39,036 bases of DNA from DYCT01 sp051875715 (GCA_051875715.1 JBJEHD010000079.1:1-39036), one strand, 5' to 3'; shown: positions 15,730-24,525, counted from the first letter of the stretch. Numbers and translations: made by a program. Notes: generated by a model not told the origin, from the letters alone.

Positions 15730-16320
15730 ATGAAGACCAAATTCCATACATTGGTAAGCCGGTGTGTGCCGCTCCCGTTGGAGAACGTGGATACCGACCA
15801 GATTATCCCCGCCCGCTTTCTGAAAGCAACCACCAAGGAGGGTTTCGGCGAGAACCTGTTCCGCGACTGGCGGTTCGACGAGCAGGGCCATCCCATTGCC
15901 TCGTTCGTGCTCAACGACCCCACCTACGGCGGTCAGGTGCTGGTGGCGGGCAAGAACTTCGGTTGCGGCTCCAGTCGCGAACATGCCGCGTGGGCCATTG
16001 CCGACTACGGTTTCCGCGTGGTGGTGAGCAGTTTCTTTGCCGACATCCACAAGCAGAACGAACTGAACAACTTCGTGCTGCCCGTGGTGGTGAGCGAGCC
16101 GTTCCTGCAGGAACTGTTTGCCTCCATTGCCGCCAATCCCGCCATGGAGGTGGAGGTGGACCTGCCGGAGCAGACCATCACCAACCGGGCGACCGGCCGC
16201 AGCGAGCATTTCGAAATCAATGCCTACAAGAAGTTGTGCCTGATGGAGGGCCTCGACGACATCGACTACTTGTTGGCCAACAAGGACAAGATAGAGGCCT
16301 GGGAACGCCGGGCCGAATAG
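15730..16320 (+). CDS. leuD: 3-isopropylmalate dehydratase small subunit
   Basis: The 196-residue swivelling subunit that completes the LeuCD isomerase. It begins with the usual NVDTDQIIPARFL motif and has the substrate-binding GKNFGCGSSREHAAWAI. An AAGGAG run precedes the start with normal spacing. It is the third gene of the leucine operon. Confidence 0.97.
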   Translation: MKTKFHTLVSRCVPLPLENVDTDQIIPARFLKATTKEGFGENLFRDWRFDEQGHPIASFVLNDPTYGGQVLVAGKNFGCGSSREHAAWAIADYGFRVVVSSFFADIHKQNELNNFVLPVVVSEPFLQELFASIAANPAMEVEVDLPEQTITNRATGRSEHFEINAYKKLCLMEGLDDIDYLLANKDKIEAWERRAE

Positions 16321-16358
16321 TGTAAAAAAAACGATAGAAGAAAGGAGAAACGACGAAT

Positions 16359-17420
16359 ATGGATTTGAAGATTGCAGTGTTGGCCGGCGACGGAATCGGC
16401 CCCGAAATCTCCGTGCAAGGAGTGGATGTGATGACGGCCGTATGCGAGAAGTTCGGCCATCGAGTGTCTTACCAATATGCCGTCTGCGGCGCCGACGCCA
16501 TCGACAAGGTGGGCGACCCCTTCCCCGAAGAGACCTATCAGGCATGCCGGGAGGCGGATGCCGTGCTGTTCTCGGCCGTGGGCGACCCGAAGTTCGACAA
16601 CGACCCCACGGCCAAGGTCCGCCCCGAGCAGGGGTTGCTGGCCATGCGCAAACGGCTGGGTCTGTTTGCCAACATCCGTCCCGTGCAGACCTTCCGCTGC
16701 CTGGTCCACAAGTCGCCCCTGCGTGCCGAACTGGTGCAGGATGCCGACTTCCTCTGCATCCGCGAGCTGACGGGCGGCATGTATTTCGGCGAGAAATACC
16801 AGGACAACGACAAGGCCTACGACACCAACCTCTATACGCGGACCGAGATTGAGCGCATCCTGCGTGTGGCCTTCGATTATGCCATGAAGCGCCGCCGCCA
16901 CCTCACCGTGGTGGACAAGGCTAACGTGCTGGCCTCGTCGCGGCTGTGGCGTCAGGTGGCGCAGGAGATGGCGCCGCAGTATCCCGAGGTGCAGACCGAC
17001 TACATGTACGTCGACAATGCCGCCATGCGCATGATTCAGGAACCCACGTTCTTCGACGTGATGGTGACGGAAAACACCTTCGGCGACATCCTGACGGACG
17101 AAGGTTCGGTCATCAGCGGCTCCATGGGGTTGCTGCCCTCGGCCTCGACGGGCGAGAGCACGCCGGTGTTCGAACCCATCCATGGCTCGTGGCCGCAGGC
17201 GAAGGGGCAGAACATCGCCAACCCCTTGGCGCAGATTCTGTCCGTGGCCATGCTGTTCGAGCATTTCGGCTGCCGCGAGGAGGGTGCGCTCATCCGTCGT
17301 GCTGTCGATGCGTCGCTCGACGCCGGTGTGCGTACGCCCGAAATCCAGGTGGAGGGTGGCGCCCGCTACGGCACCAAGGAGGTCGGCGCCTGGATTGTCG
17401 ACTACATCCGTCGCGCCTGA
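16359..17420 (+). CDS. leuB: 3-isopropylmalate dehydrogenase
   Basis: An NAD-dependent oxidative decarboxylase giving 2-oxoisocaproate, the last dedicated leucine step before transamination. The 353-residue protein has the N-terminal VLAGDGIGPEI, RPEQGLLAMRKRLGLFANIRP, RELTGGMYFGEK, and the metal/substrate NTFGDILTDEGSVISGS motif. It ends the leuACDB operon and is followed by a strong terminator. Confidence 0.97.
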   Translation: MDLKIAVLAGDGIGPEISVQGVDVMTAVCEKFGHRVSYQYAVCGADAIDKVGDPFPEETYQACREADAVLFSAVGDPKFDNDPTAKVRPEQGLLAMRKRLGLFANIRPVQTFRCLVHKSPLRAELVQDADFLCIRELTGGMYFGEKYQDNDKAYDTNLYTRTEIERILRVAFDYAMKRRRHLTVVDKANVLASSRLWRQVAQEMAPQYPEVQTDYMYVDNAAMRMIQEPTFFDVMVTENTFGDILTDEGSVISGSMGLLPSASTGESTPVFEPIHGSWPQAKGQNIANPLAQILSVAMLFEHFGCREEGALIRRAVDASLDAGVRTPEIQVEGGARYGTKEVGAWIVDYIRRA

Positions 17421-17456
17421 GAGAGACTTCCCTGTTCCGGCCCTTCGGCCCTCTGA

Positions 17457-17515
17457 CGTCCGGACGGCTTCCCCACCTGCACACGCGGCAGGCCCGGAAG
17501 CCGCCCGGACGTTTT
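17457..17515 (+). terminator. Terminator after leuB
   Basis: Arms 17457-17472 and 17496-17511 pair over 15 of 16 positions and are followed by TTTT. It begins 36 bases after the leuB stop. Confidence 0.8.
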
Positions 17516-17537
17516 CGTATGGGCCCGCCGCTGTGCG

Positions 17538-17592
17538 TTGCACTTGTGTTGCAATGCCGTTGCAATGCCATTGCAATGCCGTTGCAACGCTT
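17538..17592 (+). repeat. 11-bp tandem repeat (TTGCAATGCCG)
   Basis: Five consecutive 11-bp units; the middle three read TTGCAATGCCG/A and the first (TTGCACTTGTG) and last (TTGCAACGCTT) are degenerate. The related array at 20156-20188 lies on the other side of the beta-helix gene. The spacing is close to one DNA turn. No gene is evident here; the remaining bases up to the MITE copy at 17722 show nothing else. Confidence 0.75.
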
Positions 17593-17721
17593 CGTCGGCC
17601 GAGGTGCTTGGCGCGGGCGGCGGGGCGTGTGGGGCATGAAATGTACAATATTGTCCAACAACGGGACGATTTTGTAGGCGGGGTTGCCGGCATTCGCCTA
17701 CTTTTGCCGTCGATAGAATCT

Positions 17722-17893
17722 TTAACCCTAAACGGTCATTAGGCCTTTATGCGCAAACGAACTTTCTTTTTGGCATCTGTGTTCCCATTTCTCGGTTACA
17801 ATGGATCCCCATTGCGCCCTCAAAAACGAGAACACATCTTCTCAAAAATAGAAGTTGTTATCATCATAACGCTAATGACCGATTTGGCTTTAA
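17722..17893 (+). mobile_element. MITE-like palindromic element, copy B
   Basis: The 172-bp partner of copy A (4027-4197), in the opposite orientation and about 91% identical. It is bounded by TTAA at 17722-17725 and 17890-17893 with inverted ends TTAACCCTAAACGG and CCGATTTGGCTTTAA, and is palindromic through most of its length. It ends 18 bases before the beta-helix gene start, so its right end may form part of that gene's promoter or 5' untranslated region. Confidence 0.75.
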
Positions 17894-17911
17894 CTTTTTA
17901 ATTTTATATCC

Positions 17912-19918
17912 ATGAAAAAACAAGTTTTACTTTTTGTCTTGTTGTGTGCCGCAAGCGTAGCGAATGCGGCCATCTATTTCTTGAGCCCGGACGGCTCGTG
18001 GGCAGGCGAAGCCGGCAAGGCCGAGACCAGCCTCGACGCCGCGCTGGCCAAACTGACCGCCAACGGCGACGTGCTCTGCATCGCAGGCGGAGCGTACACG
18101 TTGTCGGCACCGTATTCGGTTCCTCAACCCAACATCCAGCTGTACGGCGGCTTCGACGGAACGGAAGTCATCACGGACGAGCTTTCGCTGAACAGTGCGC
18201 TGGCCGGCCGCGTGCGTAACTCCGCCGATGCGTGGGACTTTGCCAACAAGTCCGTCATCACGGCCGCTGCCGACTGGAACGTGGCCAACAAGCAGATGTT
18301 CGTGTGGACAAAAGCAGGCCTGGTGGTTGACGGACTGAGCGTGCAGAACGTGAACTCGAACGTGGAAGATGTGTTCGGCTGCACGAGCGGTATTTCGTCC
18401 GGCGGTGTGTTCCGCAACTGCCTGTTCGAGAACAACAACGCCAAGAAGGCGATGATTACGACCTACAACAGCGTGCTGCAGGTGGAGGATTGCTGCTTCC
18501 GTGGCAATGAGGCCAGCGTAGACGGTAATGGCGGCTCGGTGTATGTGGGTGGAAGCAATGCCAGCAGACAGGTGACGGTGACCCGTTGCCTGTTCGACGG
18601 CAACAGCAATACGGCCGGCAAGGCGGCTTCCGTGCGCGGCCAATGGTATATCAACGTGTCGCAGTGCGTCTTCACCAACCACGCCACGGGCTATGCATTC
18701 TATGCGCAGGCTGCTGCGGGCTCTGTGTTGACCAACTGCCTCTTCACGGGTAATAAAACGACGATGGTCTACTTCAACGGGGGTACCGTGACGAACTCCG
18801 TCTTCCTGAACAATGAGGCCAACCTCGCTAATTTCGCCGTATCTAAGACGGACGGGACGGGCAACCCCTGCTACCTGACCAACAGCCTGGTGCTGAACAC
18901 CAAAGCCATCAGTGGTAAATTCAATGTGGAAGGTACGCCTAACTACCTGTCGGGCAACGTATGGTGCTATTCGAATTTGAGCGAACCGGTGAACTCGAAG
19001 ATTACGGACAACACCTACATGGGCAACGTCGCCGAACTGGACCTGACGGCCATCTGGAACGAATGGGAATACGTGTGGGACACGAAGGCGCTCAACGACC
19101 TCTGTACCGGGTTGCAGACCTGGACACCGAGCGTGAAGGTGCATTCCGTCTTGCTCGGCGAAGGGGAGGACCTGAACTGCACGCACGCCATCACGGCCAC
19201 GCAGGGCGTGGAATACACACGCGAATTCACCCTCACCGGCAACTGGGAGACCATCGTGCTGCCGTTCAAGCCGACCGCCATGCTCAACTTTGCCGGCATG
19301 GATGCGTCGGCCATGTTCGAGTTCGAACGCTTCCAGGAAATCAACGCCGACGAGAAGGTGGTCTTCGAGGCCGTGCCCTTCGCCGAACTCGAAGCCAACG
19401 TGCCCTACCTGGTACGCTACAACGACGAGGCCGAGCCCGAACTGACAGTGCCCTGCACCTTCACCGCCGCCTCGCTGCAGCCGACAACCGAATGGACGGC
19501 ACCGCTGGCCGGCACGTATGCCACGCTGACCGCTCCGGTCGAGGGCTTCGACTGCTATGCCTTCGCGGTGTCGGACGAGGGCGTTTCTTCGTTCGAGGTA
19601 ATGGCCGACGCTGCCACGGTGGCTCCGTATCGCGCTTACCTGCGGATGGCTACCGCCGACACCAACCCTGCCCGCTATGCGGTGCTCCATGCCAACGAGG
19701 TGGAAGACCCGACCGAAATCACCGCCTCTGCCACCGAAGGCCTGCGCCTTTGGGGTGCCAAGGGCCAACTCTGCATCGAGGCCGGTATGCCGCAGCAAAT
19801 CGACGTGTATGCAGTGGACGGCCGTCTGGTTCGCTCCGAGTGGGTGGACGGACAGACGGTTCTCAGCCTGCCTGCCGGCTTCTATCTGGTGAACGGACAG
19901 AAGTTAACCGTGCGCTAA
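17912..19918 (+). CDS. Secreted beta-helix protein with type IX-like C-terminal tail
   Basis: A 668-residue exported protein. Residues 1-19 are a signal peptide (KKQVLLFVLLCAASVANA). Residues ~20-110 resemble the start of polymorphic outer-membrane/right-handed beta-helix proteins (LDAALAKLTANGDVLCIAGG, then IQLYGGFDG). Between about residues 160 and 310 there is a repeated coil pattern with NCLF/DCCF/RCLF/QCVF cores, typical of parallel beta-helices. A beta-sandwich-like part follows, and the last ~60 residues (IDVYAVDGRLVRS, then LPAGFYLVNGQKLTV) resemble the type IX sorting tail. The ligand or substrate is unknown. A MITE-like element ends just before the gene and a strong terminator follows it. 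Confidence 0.75.
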   Translation: MKKQVLLFVLLCAASVANAAIYFLSPDGSWAGEAGKAETSLDAALAKLTANGDVLCIAGGAYTLSAPYSVPQPNIQLYGGFDGTEVITDELSLNSALAGRVRNSADAWDFANKSVITAAADWNVANKQMFVWTKAGLVVDGLSVQNVNSNVEDVFGCTSGISSGGVFRNCLFENNNAKKAMITTYNSVLQVEDCCFRGNEASVDGNGGSVYVGGSNASRQVTVTRCLFDGNSNTAGKAASVRGQWYINVSQCVFTNHATGYAFYAQAAAGSVLTNCLFTGNKTTMVYFNGGTVTNSVFLNNEANLANFAVSKTDGTGNPCYLTNSLVLNTKAISGKFNVEGTPNYLSGNVWCYSNLSEPVNSKITDNTYMGNVAELDLTAIWNEWEYVWDTKALNDLCTGLQTWTPSVKVHSVLLGEGEDLNCTHAITATQGVEYTREFTLTGNWETIVLPFKPTAMLNFAGMDASAMFEFERFQEINADEKVVFEAVPFAELEANVPYLVRYNDEAEPELTVPCTFTAASLQPTTEWTAPLAGTYATLTAPVEGFDCYAFAVSDEGVSSFEVMADAATVAPYRAYLRMATADTNPARYAVLHANEVEDPTEITASATEGLRLWGAKGQLCIEAGMPQQIDVYAVDGRLVRSEWVDGQTVLSLPAGFYLVNGQKLTVR

Positions 19919-19943
19919 ACACTTGTTTACCATAGATTGAACG

Positions 19944-19995
19944 GCCGGCCTCGCACGCCTTTCCCATGCCGGGAGGGGGTGCGAGGCCGGCTCTT
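19944..19995 (+). terminator. Terminator after the beta-helix gene
   Basis: A 13-bp perfect stem (19944-19956 with 19979-19991) followed by TCTTTT, 26 bases after the stop codon. Confidence 0.85.
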
Positions 19996-20074
19996 TTGTC
20001 CGGCGGTGTGTCCGGACGAAATGCCTGCTCTCTATGACGGCCCTTACGGACCTTCCTTTTAGGTACCGGGCTTT

Positions 20075-20116
20075 CAGCCCTCGTCCCTCAGCCCTCGTCC
20101 CTCATCCCTCATCCGC
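20075..20116 (+). repeat. 7-bp tandem repeat (CNNCCCT)
   Basis: Six units of seven bases: CAGCCCT, CGTCCCT, CAGCCCT, CGTCCCT, CATCCCT, CATCCGC. It lies in a 745-bp gap without a convincing gene. Confidence 0.7.
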
Positions 20117-20155
20117 GTTCCGCCACGCCCGCTTGCGTATTCAGAGAGCAGCCGC

Positions 20156-20188
20156 TTGCAATGCTGTTGCAAGGCCGTTGCACAACCC
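20156..20188 (+). repeat. 11-bp tandem repeat, second array
   Basis: Three units TTGCAATGCTG, TTGCAAGGCCG and TTGCACAACCC, of the same type as the array at 17538-17592. Confidence 0.65.
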
Positions 20189-20277
20189 GGATTCCGCTGC
20201 GTGCATAGGCGCAGACGAGGGTTCGGATTACGAAGTCTCTATGGAACATTGTCGGGCGGCAATAGGGCAGAATCTAT

Positions 20278-20361
20278 GTCCAATGACATCGGACGTACGT
20301 CCAATGTCACCGGATGTACGTCCAACGTCATTGGATGTATGTCCGCTGACGTTGGATGTAG
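20278..20361 (+). repeat. Four 21-bp tandem units of inverted half-sites
   Basis: Four contiguous 21-bp units start at 20278, 20299, 20320 and 20341. Each holds an imperfect palindrome of half-sites TCCAATG-N-CATTGGA followed by a TGTAC-like linker, so eight alternating inverted half-sites lie side by side. Outside the three repeat arrays and the promoter near 20600, the gap 19996-20663 shows no convincing gene. Confidence 0.8.
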
Positions 20362-20588
20362 AATTTCCCCTCGTTCGCGGCGATGTGTGTGGGCTTCGGA
20401 CGGCCTTTGCGGATACGGTTGTGGCGGACGGCGGAGGGTCTTCGAGTGCGGTTCTTGCGGTCGTACGACCGCCTGTTACGGGGCGTGACAAGGGAAGGAT
20501 GGGCTGAATAAGGAATGTTTAAGTATGCAAAATCGGGCGTAAAAGGGGATGAAAAGGGGATGTTTTGCACATTTTCCCATCAAATTGA

Positions 20589-20618
20589 TTGCTTTTCACG
20601 ATAATTAGAATAGTTTTG
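20589..20618 (+). promoter_or_regulatory. Promoter of the Omp28-like gene
   Basis: A -7 TAGTTTTG (20611-20618) matches TAnnTTTG, with a TTG at 20589-20591 nineteen bases upstream as a partial -33. It is 45 bases before the start codon, in a locally AT-rich stretch. Confidence 0.6.
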
Positions 20619-20663
20619 CAAAATAGAGTTGCAGAGATTGAACCTAAACGTATATAAAGAATA

Positions 20664-22580
20664 ATGAGTATGAAGATTCGAAACTTGGCTTTGAGTTCCT
20701 TGCTTTGCCTGTCGGTGTGGACGGGCCTGAATGCACAAAACGTAGCACCGTCGTTCGTACGGCAGAACGCCGCTCCGGCGCAGTCCGTCGCCTCCGCCCC
20801 GACCAAGGCGGTCGCCGAGGGCGAGGTCGTGTTGGGCTATTGCCCGGACGAAATTTCGTCCAAGGCCAGCATCATCGGCCTGAGCGGGCAGGCGGCTTCC
20901 GTGGCAGCAGCCATCCGCATCCCCTCGACGAAGATGGCCGGCATGGTGGGGGGGCAAATCACTAAAATCCGCGTCGGTGCCAAGGCCGGTGTCAATCGCG
21001 TCTACGTGTGGATACGTCCCTCGCTGTCGGAGCCGGCGGTGGTTTTGGAAAAGTTGGGCGACACGGTCGACGGATGGAACGAACTCACGCTCGCGAATCC
21101 TTACGAAATCACGGGCGACGAAATCTATATCGGTTTCTCGGGCCAGATGACGGCAGCGTGCGAAGGCCTCTACTTCGACGGCGAGACGCACGAAGACGCC
21201 TGCTGGCTCAGCCTGAACAGCACATGGGGAAACTATGCCGACCAAAACTGGGGCTCGCTCTGCATCCAGGCCGTGGCACAGGCCACGCTGCCCGACTGCG
21301 ACCTGGCCATCGGCAACCTGACCTACGAAAAGACATTCTACAACACGGAAGAGAAACTGGACTTCACGGCCCGCATCTTCAACCAGGGCAAGACGGACCT
21401 GACCGGCTACGTGGTGTCGTACGGCATCGACGGACAGACCCTGAAGGAAGAGACGGTGAACGCCGTGCTTCAGGCCGGCGAGAGTGAGGAGTTCAGCGGC
21501 AGCGTCGACCTGTCCGACCTGACGGAGGCCACCTATCAGGTAAAGGTGAGCGTGCGTCCGGCCGAGGAGTCGGTGACCGACGAAGTGGAGGCCAACAACA
21601 CAATCTCGGGCTCGTTCAGCATCTTCCTGACCTCGTATGACAAGAAGGTCCTCATCGAGCAGTTCACCACCATCAACTGTCCCAACTGCCCCGCCGGCTC
21701 GGCCGTGCTCAACCAGATGGCGTCGACGCGCGACAACCTGGTGTGGGTGGCCCATCATGTGGGTTACGGCACAGACGAACTGACCCTGACGGCCAGCAAC
21801 ACGGTGATGAACAACTTCCAGGTGGGCGGCGCTCCCTTTGCCTTGCTCGACCGCACCTACATCTCGGCCGAAGGGGCCGTGGCCGTGGGCATCGGCTACA
21901 CCAGCACGTCCTACGGGGCAGGCATCGTCGGCACGTATGTCGACTACTGCGCCTCGTTCCCGGCCTTTGCGTCGGTCGACGTGACGGGCAACTACAACCC
22001 CGAGACCCGCGAACTGACCGTCGACGTGACGGGCGAGAAGAACAACCTCTTCGACACCTACTACGATGCGGCCAACCTGACCGTCTATCTGATTGAGAAC
22101 GGCATCGTGGCCAACCAGCCGCAGAGCGGCTATTCGGGTCAGAGTTCGTACGTCCACAACCACGTGCTCCGGGCCACGCTGACCCCCATCATGGGGCAGG
22201 CCGTGACGTGGGACGGCAACACCTATTCCTACCACACCACCACCACCCTCGACGAGGCCTGGGTGGCCGGACGGATGGGCATCGTCGCCTTCCTCAACAA
22301 ACCCTATGCCTCCAACTATGCCGAGGCACAGGTCATCAACGCCAACCAGGTCATGGTGAACGACCCCACCTATTCGTCCATCGAATCGGCCGAAGCGCAG
22401 GGCCTCAGCGTTCGGGCGTACGAAGGCACCGTAGTGGTCGACGGAACGTACGACCGAATGGAAATCTTTGCCGCCGACGGCCGACTGATGCGCAACGGCA
22501 CGCTGACCGAGGGCCTGTACGTGGTGCGCGTGGTGGCCGGGACGCAGAGCCGGGTGGCGAAGGTATGGGTCGACCGTTAA
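20664..22580 (+). CDS. Omp28-related secreted protein with thioredoxin-like CXXC site
   Basis: A 638-residue exported protein. The signal peptide runs to about residue 25 (SSLLCLSVWTGLNAQ). A beta-rich N-terminal half (to ~residue 320) includes CARDB-like strands (CDLAIGNLTYEKTFYNTEE). From ~residue 330 the Omp28-type thioredoxin fold begins with VLIEQFTTINCPNCPAGS, the CXXC at 339-342, and continues with WVAHHVGY and NFQVGGAPFALLDR. The last ~60 residues (MEIFAADGRLMRNG, ending AKVWVDR) look like a type IX sorting tail. Omp28 relatives are outer-membrane or surface proteins of unknown role; the CXXC suggests redox activity, unproven. ATG at 20670 is an alternative start. Confidence 0.82.
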   Translation: MSMKIRNLALSSLLCLSVWTGLNAQNVAPSFVRQNAAPAQSVASAPTKAVAEGEVVLGYCPDEISSKASIIGLSGQAASVAAAIRIPSTKMAGMVGGQITKIRVGAKAGVNRVYVWIRPSLSEPAVVLEKLGDTVDGWNELTLANPYEITGDEIYIGFSGQMTAACEGLYFDGETHEDACWLSLNSTWGNYADQNWGSLCIQAVAQATLPDCDLAIGNLTYEKTFYNTEEKLDFTARIFNQGKTDLTGYVVSYGIDGQTLKEETVNAVLQAGESEEFSGSVDLSDLTEATYQVKVSVRPAEESVTDEVEANNTISGSFSIFLTSYDKKVLIEQFTTINCPNCPAGSAVLNQMASTRDNLVWVAHHVGYGTDELTLTASNTVMNNFQVGGAPFALLDRTYISAEGAVAVGIGYTSTSYGAGIVGTYVDYCASFPAFASVDVTGNYNPETRELTVDVTGEKNNLFDTYYDAANLTVYLIENGIVANQPQSGYSGQSSYVHNHVLRATLTPIMGQAVTWDGNTYSYHTTTTLDEAWVAGRMGIVAFLNKPYASNYAEAQVINANQVMVNDPTYSSIESAEAQGLSVRAYEGTVVVDGTYDRMEIFAADGRLMRNGTLTEGLYVVRVVAGTQSRVAKVWVDR

Positions 22581-22641
22581 ACCTCCCTTAAGTCCCTGTT
22601 AAAAACGACATAAATGATGTTTCACTTAAATAAATGTTAGT

Positions 22642-24462
22642 ATGAAGAGACAATTACTCACATTGGCTTGTGCGGCTGTCATGGCCGTCGCAGGCATGGC
22701 CCAGAACATGGAAATGTATAAGGGCATCGCATTCGAAAAGGTTTCGCCCGACGGCCTTTGGCTGGCCACGTACACGGATGGCCTCGTGACCATCTTCAAC
22801 AAGATGGATTCGACGCTCTATGAGTATGAGAGCGACTATATGGAGGGGACGGAGTACTCGCTGGGCAACGGCAACTGCATGGCTGCCGACGGCATCGTGG
22901 TCGGTGCCATCTCGGACATCCAGCCGGCCTACTGGCAGAACGGCGAATGGACGCCGCTGCCCGTGCGCGAGGAGGACACCAAGCCTTACAACAACGCCAA
23001 CGGCGTCAGTGCCGACGGATCGCGCATCTGCGGTTACGTCGCAGTGGGTTCTTGGGGATCCGACGGCCTGATGATCAAGCCCGTGCTGTGGGAGAAGGGC
23101 GTCGACGGCAACTACAAGGAGTACATCGACCTGCCTTACCCGACGACCGACTTCACAGGCCGTACGCCGCAGTACGTCACCACGCTGAACATCAGCGACG
23201 ACGGTAAGAAGGTTTTCGGCCAGGTGCAGAGCTACGACGGATTCAGCACCAGCATGATCGTATTCACCGAGGACGAAAAGGGCGAGTGGAGTTACGAGGA
23301 ATTCGGCAGCTCGCTGTTCTACGAGTTCACCGACGAGTACACCGCCTTCCCGCAGTGGCCGAGTTACGAGCCGAAATCTCCGAAGGCAGAAGATTACATC
23401 ACGGCAGAGGAGGCGGCAGCCTACAACGAGGCTGCTCAGGCGTATGCAGATTCTGTCGCCCTGTATTGGGATGGAACACTGTCATCCTATCCGAATTACT
23501 ACCCCTATCCGAGAGATTTCATCGTAAAGAACAAGGAAGCATACGATGCTGCCCTTACAAAGTACAATGAAGAAAGCACGGCCTATACGGATTCGATGTG
23601 GGCGTTCTACGACGTGTATGACGCGGTGACGACCAACGTGTCCTTCATGTTCAACAACGTGCTCTCCACCCCCGACGGCCGCTACGTGACCACGACGATG
23701 TCCTATCCCGACCCGGATGCCGAAGACACCGGAGGCGTGATGCCCCTCGGCGGCGGTGGTATGTATGGAATGGCTCTGTCGTATGTGCCGGTGGTGTTCG
23801 ACACGCAGGCCGACGACATCCTGGGCAGCATGGTTCAGAAGGATGCCGCCAAGGGCAAACTGGTGACCAGCATGATGGCCGACGGAGGTCTCGTGGCCTG
23901 TTCGCCCATCAGCGACCCGTACGCTCGTGCCGCATACATCGTTCCGGCCGACAAGGACGAAGCCATCGAGTTTGCCGAATGGATAAAGGCCAAATCGCAG
24001 AAGGCATACGAATGGATGCTCGACACGTTGGTGGTGGACTTCGTGACATACGATTACGATGACGAATGGAACCTCGTTGAGACGGTCATCCCCGACTCGC
24101 TGGTGACGGGTACGGTGTACTGCACGCCCGATGCTTCGGTGTTCATCGGTGCCATGTATGAGATATGGAGCGAGACAGGCACGTATGTTTCCTACTCCAT
24201 CGACCTCGTGGACCACGAGGCAGTCGGCATCGCAGCCCGTCCGACGGAAGCACAACTCAACGCCTTCGTGGCTCCGAAGAGCAACCTGCTCACCATCGAG
24301 GGCGAAGCCGCACGGGTATGCGTGCTCGACTTCTCCGGCCGCATCGTCTACGATGCCGCACCGCAAGGCAACAGCGTGCCGATGGGCGGCAAGGGCATCT
24401 ACCTCGTTCGCCTGACCGACGCCGAAGGCAACGTCACGGTGAAGAAGGTCATCAACCAGTAA
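22642..24462 (+). CDS. Large secreted protein of unknown function with type IX-like tail
   Basis: A 606-residue exported protein with a signal peptide (TLACAAVMAVAGMAQ, to ~residue 21). The N-terminal part has beta-propeller-like strands around repeated SPDG/SADG/SDDG turns (VSPDGLWLATYTDG, GVSADGSRICGY, NISDDGKKVFGQ, STPDGRYVTTTM, TPDASVFIGAMY). An alanine- and tyrosine-rich helical insert (about residues 245-325) interrupts them and is locally more AT-rich. The C-terminal ~60 residues (CVLDFSGRIVYD, then GKGIYLVRLTD) resemble a type IX sorting tail. I do not recognise the family. A strong terminator follows. Confidence 0.65.
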   Translation: MKRQLLTLACAAVMAVAGMAQNMEMYKGIAFEKVSPDGLWLATYTDGLVTIFNKMDSTLYEYESDYMEGTEYSLGNGNCMAADGIVVGAISDIQPAYWQNGEWTPLPVREEDTKPYNNANGVSADGSRICGYVAVGSWGSDGLMIKPVLWEKGVDGNYKEYIDLPYPTTDFTGRTPQYVTTLNISDDGKKVFGQVQSYDGFSTSMIVFTEDEKGEWSYEEFGSSLFYEFTDEYTAFPQWPSYEPKSPKAEDYITAEEAAAYNEAAQAYADSVALYWDGTLSSYPNYYPYPRDFIVKNKEAYDAALTKYNEESTAYTDSMWAFYDVYDAVTTNVSFMFNNVLSTPDGRYVTTTMSYPDPDAEDTGGVMPLGGGGMYGMALSYVPVVFDTQADDILGSMVQKDAAKGKLVTSMMADGGLVACSPISDPYARAAYIVPADKDEAIEFAEWIKAKSQKAYEWMLDTLVVDFVTYDYDDEWNLVETVIPDSLVTGTVYCTPDASVFIGAMYEIWSETGTYVSYSIDLVDHEAVGIAARPTEAQLNAFVAPKSNLLTIEGEAARVCVLDFSGRIVYDAAPQGNSVPMGGKGIYLVRLTDAEGNVTVKKVINQ

Positions 24463-24483
24463 GCGGCTGATTCCGCCAAACAT

Positions 24484-24522
24484 AAAAAAGGAGAGTTGTC
24501 TGCGGACGACTCTCCTTTTTTT
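24484..24522 (+). terminator. Terminator after the 606-residue secreted protein
   Basis: A hairpin with an AAAAAAGGAGAGTTGTC left arm, a TGCG loop and a complementary right arm with one G-T pair, ending in seven T. Confidence 0.9.
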
Positions 24523-24525
24523 GCG

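Noticed and set aside
20034..20507. A 157-codon open frame in the gap between the beta-helix and Omp28-like genes
   Set aside because: It is built across three tandem-repeat arrays, has arginine/proline-rich low-complexity sequence, no ribosome-binding site and no promoter; open frames on the other strand are similarly long. More likely chance openness in GC-rich repeats.
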